Shown here: piece by piece, positions 1 through 9,263 of the stretch
Numbering within the stretch: position 1 is the first letter of the stretch
Layout: every line of letters begins with the position of its first letter
From: Nevskiaceae bacterium
Lineage (GTDB): Bacteria > Pseudomonadota > Gammaproteobacteria > Nevskiales > Nevskiaceae
NCBI GenBank assembly: GCA_004298465.1
Contig: SCRT01000017.1
Span: forward strand, 1-64,000
Length of the DNA stretch: 64,000 nucleotides
Direction of reading: 5' to 3'
Made by a program: the position numbers and the translations under genes
Notes under the pieces: model-generated
What the model was told of the DNA's origin: nothing
Database searches by the model: none
The model's input: the letters and a program-made list of their open reading frames with translations, nothing else

Positions 1-117
1 GCCGCCCACAACGAGACCTGCTTTGGCGGCTACAAGAGCGAGTGGAACCTGGACAACGAGCAGATGTACCAGAAGTGGTTCACGCAGGAAGCCATCCAGC
101 GCCTCGGCGCGGTCTGA
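1..117 (+). CDS. C-terminal end of an unidentified protein (5' truncated by window)
   Basis: The window opens inside a reading frame that gives 38 residues and stops at TGA 115-117. The tail is rich in aromatic and acidic residues (CFGGYKSEWN near its start, ending AIQRLGAV). I do not recognise the family from this fragment. It is on the plus strand and is followed by a rho-independent terminator, so it is the last gene of its transcript. The frame and the terminator support a real gene; the function is unknown. Confidence 0.6.
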   Translation, partial: AAHNETCFGGYKSEWNLDNEQMYQKWFTQEAIQRLGAV

Positions 118-161
118 GCCGGCGGGCCTTCATCCCACCTCTGTTGTCACCCTCCATGATT

Positions 162-191
162 GGCCGACCCTTGAACGGGCCGGCCTTTTTT
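162..191 (+). terminator. Rho-independent terminator after the truncated first gene
   Basis: A 9-bp stem with one mismatch (GGCCGACCC against GGGCCGGCC, loop TTGAAC) is followed directly by six T. It sits 45 nt after the stop codon at 117 and before the convergent ABC-F gene. Confidence 0.8.
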
Positions 192-284
192 GGTTTCTGT
201 GATCGCCCCGCCGCCCGCTTGATCCGCGTTCGGGAACAGCCGGGCCTACCGGGCTCGTTTCCCACAGCCATCCATAACCGCGAT

Positions 285-2153
285 TCAGCGCGACGCTTCC
301 AGCGTTTCCCAGCGGGCATAGACGGTGGCCAGCTCGCGCTCGATCGCGGCCAGCCGCTGCTGCGTCTGCACGGCAGCGTCGCGGCCGCGCGTGTAGGCAT
401 CCGGCGCCCCCAGCCGGGCGGCAAGCGTGGCCTGTTCCGCTTCCAGTTTCTCGATCTTCTTCGGCAACTGGTCGAGCTCCCGCTTGTCCTGGTACGACAG
501 CGTCGACGCTTTCGGCCGGACCGCGGCGGAGTTTGCTGCGGCGGGCCGCGGTTTTTCCACCGCCGCTTCCCGCCGACGCAGCCAGTCCGCGTGCCAGTCG
601 CTGTAGCCGCCGACGTAGTCGCCGATTCGCCCGTTACCCTCGAACACCAGACAGCGGGTTACCACGCGGTCCAGCAGTTCGCGGTCGTGGCTGACGAGCA
701 GGACGGTGCCGGAAAAATCGAGCAACTGTTCCTCCAGCAGATCGAGCGTCTCGGCGTCGAGGTCGTTCGTCGGTTCGTCCAGCACCAACAGGTTCGCCGG
801 GCGGGCGAACAAGCGTGCCAGCAGCAGGCGCGCGCGCTCGCCGCCGGACAGCGCCCGCACCGGCATGCGCGCGCGATCGGGCGTGAACAGGAAGTCCTGC
901 AGGTAAGTCATCACGTGGATGCGCTTGCCGCCGCGTTCGACAAAATCCTTGCCATCACCGATGTTCTCGACCACCGGGCGATCATCTTCAAGCTGCGCCC
1001 GCAACTGGTCAAAGTAGGCGACTTCCAGCCGTGTGCCTGCGCGCACGCTGCCGGTGTCCGGTGGCTGCTGGCCGAGCAGCACATGGATGAGGGTGGACTT
1101 GCCGACACCGTTCGGGCCGACGATGCCGATCTTCTCGCCGCGCGTCACGAGTGCGGAAAAATTCTTCATCAGCGGCTTGCCGCCAAGCGCGAGCGACACG
1201 TCCTGGGCTTCCAGCACCAGCTTGCCGGAACGCTCTGCGTCCTGGACCACGAGCTTGGCCTGCCCCGGCAAGCGCCGCCGCGCGCTGTCCTGCTCGCGCA
1301 GCGCCATGAGCGCCCGCACGCGGCCTTCATTGCGCGTGCGGCGCGCTTCAATACCCTTGCGGATCCACACTTCCTCCTGCGCCAGTTTCTTGTCGAAGCG
1401 CGCGTTCGCGAGTTCTTCCGCGTGCAACGCTTCGGCCTTGTGCAGCTGATATGCCGCGAAGTCGCCCGGCCAACTCGTGAGGTGCCCGCGGTCGAGTTCG
1501 AGAATGCGCGTTGCGAGATGCCGCAGGAAGGCGCGGTCGTGGGTGACGAACAGCAGCGCACCGTTCCAGCCGAGCAGGAAGTTTTCCAACCACAGGATGG
1601 AGTCGATATCGAGATGATTCGTCGGCTCGTCCAGCAACAGCAGATCGGGTTCCGTGACCAGCGCCCGCGCCAGCAATGCACGGCGCTTCAGGCCGCCGGA
1701 CAGCGCCGCGAAATCGGCCTCGCCGTCCAGCGTCAGGCGCGACACCACGGCCTCCACGCGGCTGTCCAGCGTCCAGCCGCCACCGGCGTCGATGGCCGCC
1801 TGCACCCGCCCGAGGCGCTCCAGATCAGCGTCTGGCTGGGCCGCAAGACGGCGGTATTCGGCCAGCCGCGCACCGAGTTCCCCCAGCCCGGCGGCAACCA
1901 CCTCGAACACTGTGCCGCGCACGTTCTCCGGCACGTCCTGCGGCAGCTCGGCAACCCGCAGCGCGGGTTTGCGCACCAGCTCGCCTTCATCCACCGCTTG
2001 CACGCCGGTGATGACGCGCAGCAGCGTAGACTTGCCCGTTCCGTTGCGGCCGACGAGGCACACCCGCTCGCCTGCCTCGATGTCGAAATCGACGGCATCG
2101 AACACGACGCTTGTACCAAAGTGCAACACCAGCTTTTTGCCCGCGATCAGCAC
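285..2153 (-). CDS. uup: ABC-F family ATPase, Uup-like
   Basis: This is a soluble duplicated ABC ATPase without membrane segments. ABC-F proteins act on ribosomes or, for Uup, in DNA transposon stability and ribosome-linked processes. Both nucleotide-binding domains are complete: Walker A GRNGTGKST and GPNGVGKST, signatures LSGGLKRR and LSGGERAR, Walker B LLLLDEPTNHLD and LLVLDEPTNDLD. The C-terminus is a charged coiled coil (LPKKIEKLEAEQATL region) typical of Uup. I chose a GTG start at 2153, which gives 622 residues beginning VLIAGKKLVLHFG and has GAGG upstream. An ATG further upstream (2243) would add about 30 residues unlike the family. The gene is monocistronic and divergent from typA. 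Confidence 0.88.
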   Translation of the reverse strand: MLIAGKKLVLHFGTSVVFDAVDFDIEAGERVCLVGRNGTGKSTLLRVITGVQAVDEGELVRKPALRVAELPQDVPENVRGTVFEVVAAGLGELGARLAEYRRLAAQPDADLERLGRVQAAIDAGGGWTLDSRVEAVVSRLTLDGEADFAALSGGLKRRALLARALVTEPDLLLLDEPTNHLDIDSILWLENFLLGWNGALLFVTHDRAFLRHLATRILELDRGHLTSWPGDFAAYQLHKAEALHAEELANARFDKKLAQEEVWIRKGIEARRTRNEGRVRALMALREQDSARRRLPGQAKLVVQDAERSGKLVLEAQDVSLALGGKPLMKNFSALVTRGEKIGIVGPNGVGKSTLIHVLLGQQPPDTGSVRAGTRLEVAYFDQLRAQLEDDRPVVENIGDGKDFVERGGKRIHVMTYLQDFLFTPDRARMPVRALSGGERARLLLARLFARPANLLVLDEPTNDLDAETLDLLEEQLLDFSGTVLLVSHDRELLDRVVTRCLVFEGNGRIGDYVGGYSDWHADWLRRREAAVEKPRPAAANSAAVRPKASTLSYQDKRELDQLPKKIEKLEAEQATLAARLGAPDAYTRGRDAAVQTQQRLAAIERELATVYARWETLEASR

Positions 2154-2313
2154 GGTCTGGAAACCTCGAGAAACAGCCCTGCAGCAGGGCGTGAAACGCG
2201 CATCAACTACTGTGTGCGCGTAGAATGTGCAGCCTTTTTTCACTGAACAGCCGGCAACGGGCCCAATCCGGGCGCGTCCTGCGCCCTACCTTCCGCCGGC
2301 GGACACGAGCTCC

Positions 2314-4164
2314 ATGAGCAAAGACCTTCGCAACATCGCCATTATCGCCCACGTCGACCACGGCAAGACAACGCTGGTGGACAAGCTGCTGCGCCAGTCG
2401 CAGACCCTGGATGCCCGCGAGAAGCTCGGCGAGCGCGTGATGGACTCCAACGACCTGGAGCGCGAACGCGGCATCACCATCCTGTCGAAGAACACGGCGA
2501 TCCGCTGGCACGACGCGCGCACCGGCGAAACCTACCGGATCAACATCGTCGACACGCCGGGACACGCCGACTTCGGCGGTGAGGTTGAGCGCGTACTGTC
2601 GATGGTGGACTCCGTGCTGCTGCTCGTGGACGCCTTCGACGGCCCGATGCCGCAGACGCGCTTCGTGACGCAGAAGGCCTTCGCGCTCGGACTCAAGCCG
2701 ATCGTGATCATCAACAAGGTGGACCGCGACGGCGCACGCCCGGACTGGGTCGTGGATCAGGTCTTCGATCTCTTCGACCGCCTCGGCGCCACCGACGAGC
2801 AGCTCGACTTCCCGATCGTTTACGCCAGCGGCCTGCTCGGCTACGCCGGCTTCGACTCCGACGTGCGCAGCGGCGACATGACCCCGCTGTTCCAGACCAT
2901 CATCGACAAGGTGACGCAGCCGGCTGTCGACCTCGACGGCCCACTGCAGATGCAGGTGATCTCGCTGGCCTACTCCAGCTACGTCGGCGTCATTGGCACC
3001 GGCCGCATCTCGCGCGGGCGCATAAAGGCGAACAGCCCAGTCGCCGTGGTCGGGCGCGATGGCGCCGTGCGCCAGGCTCGCGTCCTGCAAGTGCTCGGCT
3101 ACATGGGCCTGGACAAGGTGGAAGTGCCGTCGGCGGACGCCGGCGACATCGTGGCGATCACCGGCATCCCGGAGCTCGGCATCTCGGAAACCCTCTGCGA
3201 TCCGAAGTCCCCGGAAGGCCTGCCGCAGCTGACGGTGGACGAGCCGACGATGAGCATGACCTTCGAGGTCAACAAGTCGCCGTTCTCCGGCAAGGAAGGA
3301 AAATTCCTGACCAGCCGTCAGATTTCCGAACGCCTGCAGCGCGAGCTGAAGACGAACGTGGCGCTGCGCGTCGAGCAGGGGGGCTCACCCGACCAGTTCA
3401 AGGTATCCGGCCGTGGCGTGCTGCATCTCGGCGTGCTGCTGGAGAATATGCGCCGCGAAGGCTACGAAGTGGCGGTCGGACGCCCGCAGGTCATCCTGCA
3501 CGAGATCAACGGCGAAATCTGCGAACCCTACGAGGCGCTCGTCGCCGACGTGGAGGACAAGGACCAGGGCAGCGTCATCCAGGCGCTGGCGGAACGCGGC
3601 GGCCAGATGAAGAACATGGTGCCGGACGGCAACGGCCGCATGCGGCTGGAATACGACGTTCCGGCACGCGGACTGATCGGCTTCCAGACTGAATTCCTGT
3701 CGACGACGAAAGGTACCGGTCTGCTGTTCCACAACTTCGACCACTTCGGGCCACGTACCGCCAACACCGAGATTGGCCAGCGCCACAACGGCGTGATGAT
3801 CTCCAACGGCGCCGGCCCGGTCCCAGCCTATGCACTGTTCAACCTGCAGGAACGCGGCCGCATGATCTCTGAGCCAGGCGACGAGGTCTACGAAGGCCAG
3901 ATCGTCGGCATCCATTCCCGCGACAACGACCTCGTCGTCAACCCCCTCAAGGGCAAGCACCTGACGAACATCCGCGCCGCCGGTTCAGACGAGAACGTGC
4001 TGCTGACCCCAGCCGTGAAGTTTTCGCTGGAACAGGCGCTGGAGTTCATCAACGACGACGAGCTCGTCGAGCTGACGCCGAAAGCCATCCGCCTGCGCAA
4101 GCGTTATCTCACGGATATGGACCGCCGCCGTCACAGCCGCGGCGGGGCGAAAGTGGAAGCCTGA
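2314..4164 (+). CDS. typA: Ribosome-binding GTPase TypA/BipA
   Basis: This translational GTPase of the EF-G class binds the 70S ribosome and helps 50S assembly and stress or cold adaptation. The protein is 616 residues, the usual length. G1 is AHVDHGKTT near residue 14-22, G3 is DTPGHADF, and G4 is [12 protein letters not shown]; the unique C-terminal domain ends [13 protein letters not shown]. The start at 2314 ([16 protein letters not shown]) matches the conserved N-terminus, although the frame is open further upstream. It is transcribed alone and ends at a strong terminator 19 nt after the stop. Confidence 0.96.
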   Translation: MSKDLRNIAIIAHVDHGKTTLVDKLLRQSQTLDAREKLGERVMDSNDLERERGITILSKNTAIRWHDARTGETYRINIVDTPGHADFGGEVERVLSMVDSVLLLVDAFDGPMPQTRFVTQKAFALGLKPIVIINKVDRDGARPDWVVDQVFDLFDRLGATDEQLDFPIVYASGLLGYAGFDSDVRSGDMTPLFQTIIDKVTQPAVDLDGPLQMQVISLAYSSYVGVIGTGRISRGRIKANSPVAVVGRDGAVRQARVLQVLGYMGLDKVEVPSADAGDIVAITGIPELGISETLCDPKSPEGLPQLTVDEPTMSMTFEVNKSPFSGKEGKFLTSRQISERLQRELKTNVALRVEQGGSPDQFKVSGRGVLHLGVLLENMRREGYEVAVGRPQVILHEINGEICEPYEALVADVEDKDQGSVIQALAERGGQMKNMVPDGNGRMRLEYDVPARGLIGFQTEFLSTTKGTGLLFHNFDHFGPRTANTEIGQRHNGVMISNGAGPVPAYALFNLQERGRMISEPGDEVYEGQIVGIHSRDNDLVVNPLKGKHLTNIRAAGSDENVLLTPAVKFSLEQALEFINDDELVELTPKAIRLRKRYLTDMDRRRHSRGGAKVEA

Positions 4165-4182
4165 TCCGGCTGTGCATCAACG

Positions 4183-4212
4183 TAAAAAAGCCCCGATTCC
4201 TCGGGGCTTTTT
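4183..4212. terminator. Bidirectional rho-independent terminator between typA and the PsiF-like gene
   Basis: A perfect stem (AAAAGCCCCGA / TCGGGGCTTTT, loop TTCC) is flanked by A on one side and T on the other, so it can work for both convergent genes. Confidence 0.9.
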
Positions 4213-4241
4213 CGTTCTGCCGTCAAAGCGTTACACGAGTC

Positions 4242-4637
4242 TTACTGCGCAGCTCCGGTAGTCGTTGCCGCCGCATCCGCTGCGGCTTTCTTCGCCTTGC
4301 GGGTTTTCTTCTTCGCTTTGGCCATCGATTTATCGGCGTTGGCGCCAGCAGCAGCCGCGGCACTGTCAGCCTTGGCATGTGCTTTTCGAGCCTTCTTCTC
4401 GGCCTTGGTCGTGCCTGCCATGGCCTTGCCCGTTGCGGCCTTGCCCGACATGGCGGCAGCGTGCCCTTCCTTGCTCAGGCATTTCGACATGAAGGCTGAA
4501 CGCTGATCCTTCGTCATGCCCTTGGTCAACGGCGCGCACGCCTTCATCCGCTGCTGCGGAGTCTGGGTGTCGGACGCCGCATGGGCACTCATCACGGCAA
4601 ACATTGCAAGTACTGCGCCAAGCAGCAGCTTCTTCAT
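4242..4637 (-). CDS. Secreted PsiF-repeat protein with lysine/alanine-rich tail
   Basis: The protein has 131 residues. Residues 1-20 form a Sec signal peptide ([20 protein letters not shown]). Residues about 25-57 match one PsiF repeat (TPQQRMKAC...[10 protein letters not shown], two conserved cysteines about 22 residues apart). PsiF is a phosphate-starvation-inducible periplasmic protein of unknown activity in E. coli. The rest is a low-complexity Lys/Ala tail resembling a histone H1 tail ([23 protein letters not shown]), which is not part of the PsiF repeat. The gene is monocistronic and convergent with typA. Its function is unknown; the periplasmic location is inferred from the signal peptide. 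Confidence 0.8.
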   Translation of the reverse strand: MKKLLLGAVLAMFAVMSAHAASDTQTPQQRMKACAPLTKGMTKDQRSAFMSKCLSKEGHAAAMSGKAATGKAMAGTTKAEKKARKAHAKADSAAAAAGANADKSMAKAKKKTRKAKKAAADAAATTTGAAQ

Positions 4638-4767
4638 GCTGACCTCTCCCGATGGATTTCAGCCGCAGCGCCGGCTGGAGCGGCCGCCCCGTTCCCCAGG
4701 CGGTGTGCCGAGACTAGCACGCTCCGGCACGCCCCCGGAAGCCGTCAGCGGGGCGACGGGCGTTCGC

Positions 4768-4773
4768 TATACT
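4768..4773 (+). promoter_or_regulatory. Candidate -10 element for glyQ
   Basis: TATACT lies 33 nt before the glyQ ATG, in an otherwise gene-free 169-nt gap between divergent genes. I see no convincing -35 at the right spacing, so this rests on the -10 alone. Confidence 0.4.
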
Positions 4774-4806
4774 GCCGCCGCATTTTTCCCACGGACGGGG
4801 ACTGTC

Positions 4807-5691
4807 ATGACCTTCCAGGACATGATCCTGAAACTACAGGCCTACTGGGCCGCGCACGGCTGCGTGCTGGTGCAGCCGCTGGACATGGAAGTCGGCGCCG
4901 GCACCTTCCACTGGGCCACGTTCCTGCGCGCCGTCGGCCCGGAGCCGTGGCACGCCGCCTACGTGCAGCCGTCACGCCGGCCGACTGATGGCCGCTATGG
5001 CGACAACCCGAACCGTCTGCAGCATTACTACCAGTTCCAGGTGCTGCTGAAACCGGCACCGGCGGACATCCAGCAGCTCTACATCGACTCGCTGGAAATG
5101 CTCGGCTTCGACCCGCTCGTCCACGACATCCGCTTCGTGGAAGACAATTGGGAATCGCCCACGCTGGGCGCGTGGGGGCTGGGCTGGGAAGTGTGGCTCA
5201 ACGGCATGGAAGTGACGCAGTTCACGTATTTCCAGCAAGTCGGCGGGCTGGCCTGCCCGGTGGTGGCCGGCGAGATCACCTACGGGTTGGAACGGCTGGC
5301 GATGTACATCCAGAAGAAGGATTCCGTCTACGATCTGGTATGGAGCGACACCGGCGGCCGCACCGTCACCTACGGCGACGTCTACCACCAGAACGAAGTG
5401 GAGCAGAGCGCCTACAACTTCGAGCACGCCGACACCGCCGCCCTGCAAGCGCGCTTCGCGGCTGCTGAACGGGAATGCCAGTCGCTGGTGAGAACGGGAC
5501 TGCCGCTACCCGCCTACGAACGCGTATTGCAGGCCAGCCACAGCTTCAACCTGCTGGACGCGCGTGGCGCGCTGTCGGTAGGCGAGCGGCAAGCGCTGAT
5601 GCTGCGCGTGCGCGCCCTGGCGCGGGCCGTTGCCATCGCCTATTACAACGCGCGCGCCACCATCGTCGGCTTCGAGCCGCTTCCGGCCTGA
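4807..5691 (+). CDS. glyQ: Glycyl-tRNA synthetase alpha subunit
   Basis: Catalytic alpha subunit of the bacterial (alpha-beta)2 glycyl-tRNA synthetase; it activates glycine with ATP for transfer to tRNA-Gly. The 294-residue product starts [19 protein letters not shown] and contains the class II-like [19 protein letters not shown] segment and [20 protein letters not shown], both hallmark GlyQ sequences. The ATG at 4807 was chosen over upstream in-frame codons because it aligns with the family N-terminus. glyS follows after one small gene, so the two subunits are probably cotranscribed. Confidence 0.97.
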   Translation: MTFQDMILKLQAYWAAHGCVLVQPLDMEVGAGTFHWATFLRAVGPEPWHAAYVQPSRRPTDGRYGDNPNRLQHYYQFQVLLKPAPADIQQLYIDSLEMLGFDPLVHDIRFVEDNWESPTLGAWGLGWEVWLNGMEVTQFTYFQQVGGLACPVVAGEITYGLERLAMYIQKKDSVYDLVWSDTGGRTVTYGDVYHQNEVEQSAYNFEHADTAALQARFAAAERECQSLVRTGLPLPAYERVLQASHSFNLLDARGALSVGERQALMLRVRALARAVAIAYYNARATIVGFEPLPA

Positions 5692-5761
5692 ACCTCGCGC
5701 AGGCATTGCGCGCGCGACGACTTGACTTAGGATAGAGCCCCCCTCACAGGAGATAACGGAC

Positions 5762-6184
5762 ATGGGCCTGCTCGATGGCGTCATCCAGAATGCCGTGCAA
5801 GGTGCACTCGGCGGCAACCGTTCCAACGACGGCAGCAACCTGCTCAACCTCGCGATGCAGCTCGTCCAAAGCAACGGCGGATTGCAGGGGTTGTTGAACC
5901 GGTTCACGCAGAGCGGCTTTGGCGAGCACGTGCAGTCGTGGGTCGGCAGCGGGGCGAATCTGCCGATCAACGCCGACGCCATCACCAAGGTGCTTGGCAG
6001 CTCGGCCGTCGCCGGACTGGCACAGAAACTCGGCAGCAATCCGCAGGAAACGGCACAGACGCTGTCCGGCCTGTTGCCGCAGCTCGTCAACCACCTCACG
6101 CCGAACGGCGAGGTGCCGGCCGATTCATCCAACCTGCTCACCGCCGGACTCGGGGCGCTCGGCTCCCTGCTCGGCAACAAATAA
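5762..6184 (+). CDS. YidB-like (DUF937) small protein
   Basis: A 140-residue protein beginning MGLLDGVIQNAVQGALGG and rich in Gly, Asn, Leu and Ser, as in the YidB/DUF937 family, which has no assigned biochemical role. There is no signal peptide or clear membrane segment. A good ribosome site (AGGAGA) lies just before the ATG. It is inserted between glyQ and glyS, with 70 nt before it and 90 nt after it, so it is likely carried on the same transcript. I do not assign a function. Confidence 0.8.
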   Translation: MGLLDGVIQNAVQGALGGNRSNDGSNLLNLAMQLVQSNGGLQGLLNRFTQSGFGEHVQSWVGSGANLPINADAITKVLGSSAVAGLAQKLGSNPQETAQTLSGLLPQLVNHLTPNGEVPADSSNLLTAGLGALGSLLGNK

Positions 6185-6274
6185 ACTAGCCGCGCGCGTC
6201 GCGGCTTCCTGCGCCGGCCTCGCGCCGGCGCACCCGTTTCCGGCGTTCCCCGCGCCCCTCACTATCGTCGTCCC

Positions 6275-8347
6275 ATGCCCTCCGCTCCGCTGTTCATCGA
6301 AATCGGCACCGAAGACCTGCCCGCCCGCTACGCCGTGTCGCTCGCGGACGCCTTGCTGGAGGGGCTTTCGCAGGGGCTGAAGCAGCGTGGCATCGGCTTT
6401 GGCGCCGCACAGCGCTTCGCCACGCCACGCCGCGTGGCCGTGCATATCGCGGACGTCGAGTCCGCGCAGCCGGAACAACGGGTGCACCGCGACGGGCCGA
6501 CGCTGGCTATCGCCATAAAGGACGGCGTGCCGACCCGCGCCGGGCTGGGCTTCGCGAAAAGCTGCGGTGTGGAATTCACAGCACTGGCCCACAAGGACGG
6601 CAAGCTGCACTTCGAGGCCCGCACGCCGGGCGCCCGCATGCCGGACCTGATTCCGGCGATCTTCGCCGAAGCTCTTGCGCGCATGGACACGCTTGTGCCC
6701 AAGCGCATGCACTGGGATGGCAGCACGGAAACCTTCGTGCGGCCGGTGCGCTGGCTCGTCGCGCTCTACGCGGGCGCCGTCGTGCCGTTGCAACATTTCG
6801 GCCTCGATGCCGGCTGCACGACCTACGGGCACCGCTTCCACGCCCCGGGGCCGATCGAGCTCGGCGACGGCACCCACTACGAAGACCGCCTGCGCAGCGC
6901 GCACGTCTGGGCCGACCCCGACACGCGCCGGGTGGAAATTCGCCACCAGATAGAGGCCGCAGCCACGCAGATCGGTGGCACGGCACGCATTTCGACGGCC
7001 CTGCTGAACGAGGTGACCTCGCTCGTCGAATGGCCCGTCGTCATCACCGGCCAGATCGAAGAACGCTTCATGGAGCTGCCGCCGGAAGTGATCGTGGCGA
7101 CGGTGGAAACGAACCAGCGCTACTTCACGGTGTTCGACGCCCGCGGCCAGCTGCTGCCGGCGTTCATCACCATCAGCAACATCGAATCGAAAGACCCAGC
7201 CCAAGTGGTGGCGGGCAACGAGCGCGTGGTACGGCCACGTCTTGCCGATGGCCTGTTCTTCTGGCGCCAGGACCTGCGCCAGCCGCTGGCGGCCTATGGC
7301 GCAAAGCTCGCGCACATCACGTTCCAGAAAAAGCTCGGCAGCCTCTCCGACAAGGTGGCGCGCACCGCCGCACTGGCGCAGCGGCTGGCACCGCACATGG
7401 GAGCGGACGCCAGTGCCGCCCATCGAGCCGCCACACTGTGCAAGAACGACCTGACCACCCAGATGGTGGGAGAATTCCCCGAGCTGCAGGGCGTTATGGG
7501 CGGCTACTACGCCGCACGCGGTGCCGAACCCGCCGCCGTCGCCGGCGCCATCCGGGATCACTACCTGCCGAACCAGCAGGGCGGCACGCTGCCCGCCAGC
7601 GCGGAAGGACGGGCCGTCGCCCTCGCCGACAAGCTCGACACGCTCGCCGGCTATTTCGCCATCGGCGAGAAACCGACCGCCAGCAAGGATCCCTTCGCCC
7701 TGCGCCGCGCCGCGCTCGGCGTGGTGCGCATCCTTGTGGAAGGCGGCCATGACCTCGACCTGCGCGAATGGTTGGCTGCCGCGCTGCAGGCCCAGCCCGC
7801 CGGCGACCGCAGCGACGCGGTGGCCGTTGAACTGCTTGCCTTCGTCCAGGAACGCCAGCGCGCCTGGAGCATCGGCCGCAGTATCGACGGACGGACGGTC
7901 GAGGCCAACCACTACGAAGCCGTGGCGCAGCTTGGCCTGAGTCGCCCGCTGGACATCGAACGCCGCCTCGCGGCACTCACCATCTTCATGGCCACGCCTG
8001 CCGCCGCGAGCCTCGCCGCCGCCGACAAGCGCGCACGCAACATCCTGCGTCAGGCGCATCACACAGCCACCGACGTCGACCGCAACCACCTGCAGCACCC
8101 GGCAGGTGAAGCGCTCGTTACGGCCCTCGACGCGACACGCGCTGAACTTGCCCCGCTCCGGGCAGCGGCGGACTACACCGCCATGCTCACGCGGCTAGCC
8201 ACGCTCCGGCCACCCGTGGACGCCTTCTTCGAACACGTCCGCGTCATGGACGACGCCGCCAATGTGCGCCACGCCCGCCTCGGCGTACTCGCCCAGCTCG
8301 ACGCGCTGTGCCGGGAAGTCGCGGACTTGTCCCAGCTGCCTGGGTAA
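6275..8347 (+). CDS. glyS: Glycyl-tRNA synthetase beta subunit
   Basis: The beta subunit supplies tRNA recognition (HD-like and anticodon-binding domains) to the heterotetrameric glycyl-tRNA synthetase. At 690 residues it has normal length. The start MPSAPLFIEIGTEDLPAR matches the family, as do the NEVTSLVEWPVV segment, KLGSLSDKVAR, and the C-terminal DAFFEHVRVMDDAA of the DALR-like anticodon domain. It works only together with the glyQ product encoded just upstream. Confidence 0.97.
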   Translation: MPSAPLFIEIGTEDLPARYAVSLADALLEGLSQGLKQRGIGFGAAQRFATPRRVAVHIADVESAQPEQRVHRDGPTLAIAIKDGVPTRAGLGFAKSCGVEFTALAHKDGKLHFEARTPGARMPDLIPAIFAEALARMDTLVPKRMHWDGSTETFVRPVRWLVALYAGAVVPLQHFGLDAGCTTYGHRFHAPGPIELGDGTHYEDRLRSAHVWADPDTRRVEIRHQIEAAATQIGGTARISTALLNEVTSLVEWPVVITGQIEERFMELPPEVIVATVETNQRYFTVFDARGQLLPAFITISNIESKDPAQVVAGNERVVRPRLADGLFFWRQDLRQPLAAYGAKLAHITFQKKLGSLSDKVARTAALAQRLAPHMGADASAAHRAATLCKNDLTTQMVGEFPELQGVMGGYYAARGAEPAAVAGAIRDHYLPNQQGGTLPASAEGRAVALADKLDTLAGYFAIGEKPTASKDPFALRRAALGVVRILVEGGHDLDLREWLAAALQAQPAGDRSDAVAVELLAFVQERQRAWSIGRSIDGRTVEANHYEAVAQLGLSRPLDIERRLAALTIFMATPAAASLAAADKRARNILRQAHHTATDVDRNHLQHPAGEALVTALDATRAELAPLRAAADYTAMLTRLATLRPPVDAFFEHVRVMDDAANVRHARLGVLAQLDALCREVADLSQLPG

Positions 8348-8467
8348 GCAGTAAGCGGTAAGTAGCCGAGAAAAGCGCCGTACCTGATGTGTGTCAACGG
8401 CAACAAAGCCCAGTTTTTCCTTGCCCGTTTGGCAACGCCCGCGGCGGGAGGTGACCGGGCCGAAAAA

Positions 8468-8606
8468 GCGCCGCCGTCTGTCTGAGCCCCGTACCAGCGG
8501 GGCGAGTTGGGCGGCGCCGGCCCGGATGCTTTCCGCCGCAGGCGCTTTCGTCGCCTGTCGGGCGTGTTTCTTTGGTGAGTTTCTTGCTTGCGCCAAGAAA
8601 CTCACC
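8468..8606. repeat. Multi-hairpin intergenic element (REP-like) between glyS and gmhB
   Basis: The 332-nt gap 8348-8679 contains no gene but at least three perfect inverted repeats. (a) GCGCCGCC 8468-8475 pairs with 8510-8517 and encloses GCCCCG 8486-8491 paired with 8498-8503. (b) CAGGCG 8539-8544 pairs with 8552-8557. (c) GGTGAGTTTCTTG 8574-8586 pairs with 8594-8606, a 13-bp stem with a 7-nt loop. No T-run follows, so it is not an ordinary terminator. The order of stems and the GTTTCTTTGG-type motif recall dispersed intergenic repeats of some gammaproteobacteria; that resemblance is from memory. Confidence 0.65.
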
Positions 8607-8679
8607 GCCCGCCGGGCGCGGTCCCGGCCGATCCATCCGCACTGCGCTATCCTCGCCCGGAACCTGCCGGCTCCTGCCC

Positions 8680-9249
8680 ATGAAACTCGTCATCCTCGAC
8701 CGTGACGGCGTGATCAACGAAGATTCGCCGGACTACATCAAGTCACCCGACGAATGGCGGGCGATTCCCGGCAGCCTGGATGCCATCGCGCGTCTCAAGC
8801 AGGCGGGTTACACCGTATGCGTGGCGACGAACCAGTCCGGCATCGCGCGCGGATTGTTCGACTATGACGCGCTGTCGGCGATCCACGATCGCATGCAGGC
8901 GGCGCTGGCGGAGATCGGGGCGCGCGTCGACGCGGTGGAATTCGCGCCCGACCATCCCGACAACCCCACGCCGCTACGCAAGCCGGCACCCGGCATGCTG
9001 TTGGACATCGCGGCGCGGCTGCAGACTTCACTGGAAGGCGTGCCGGTGGTCGGGGACTCGCTGCGCGACATCGAGGCGGCGCGGGCCGCAGGTGCACGGC
9101 CGATCCTCGTGCTCACCGGCAATGGCCGCCGCAACCAGGCGCGACCGGAAATGGCCGACGTCGAAACCTTCGACGATCTGGCTGGTTTCGTCGCCGCCTT
9201 GCTTGACGGCGACCCATCCAGCGCGCATCCCGCCTACGCCGCCCACTGA
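8680..9249 (+). CDS. gmhB: GmhB-like HAD phosphatase lacking the zinc-loop cysteines
   Basis: Member of the histidinol-phosphate/heptose-bisphosphate phosphatase branch of the HAD superfamily. GmhB removes the 7-phosphate of D-glycero-D-manno-heptose 1,7-bisphosphate in ADP-heptose synthesis for LPS. The 189-residue protein has the nucleophile motif LDRDGVIN (Asp7, Asp9), ATNQSGIARG, RKPAPGM and VGDSLRDIEAA. The family zinc site (Cys-x-His ... Cys-x-Cys) is absent: the loop reads FAPDHPDNPTPLRKP (residues 88-102), without a cysteine. The ATG at 8680 starts the conserved MKLVILDRDG. A GT9 glycosyltransferase at 17831 is consistent with an LPS role but is not adjacent. Confidence 0.82.
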   Translation: MKLVILDRDGVINEDSPDYIKSPDEWRAIPGSLDAIARLKQAGYTVCVATNQSGIARGLFDYDALSAIHDRMQAALAEIGARVDAVEFAPDHPDNPTPLRKPAPGMLLDIAARLQTSLEGVPVVGDSLRDIEAARAAGARPILVLTGNGRRNQARPEMADVETFDDLAGFVAALLDGDPSSAHPAYAAH

Positions 9250-9263
9250 AGGCGCGACCGTCC

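Noticed and set aside
42-2246. Long plus-strand open frame opposite the ABC-F gene
   Set aside because: The minus strand carries a clear two-domain ABC ATPase; the plus-strand frame has no family motif and exists because GC-rich coding DNA has few stop codons on the other strand.
6125-8098. Long minus-strand open frame opposite glyS
   Set aside because: It has no recognisable domain and lies wholly against a well-conserved glyS; the same holds for the frames opposite rpoD (13487-15142), dnaG (11899-12822) and cysJ (34543-36678).
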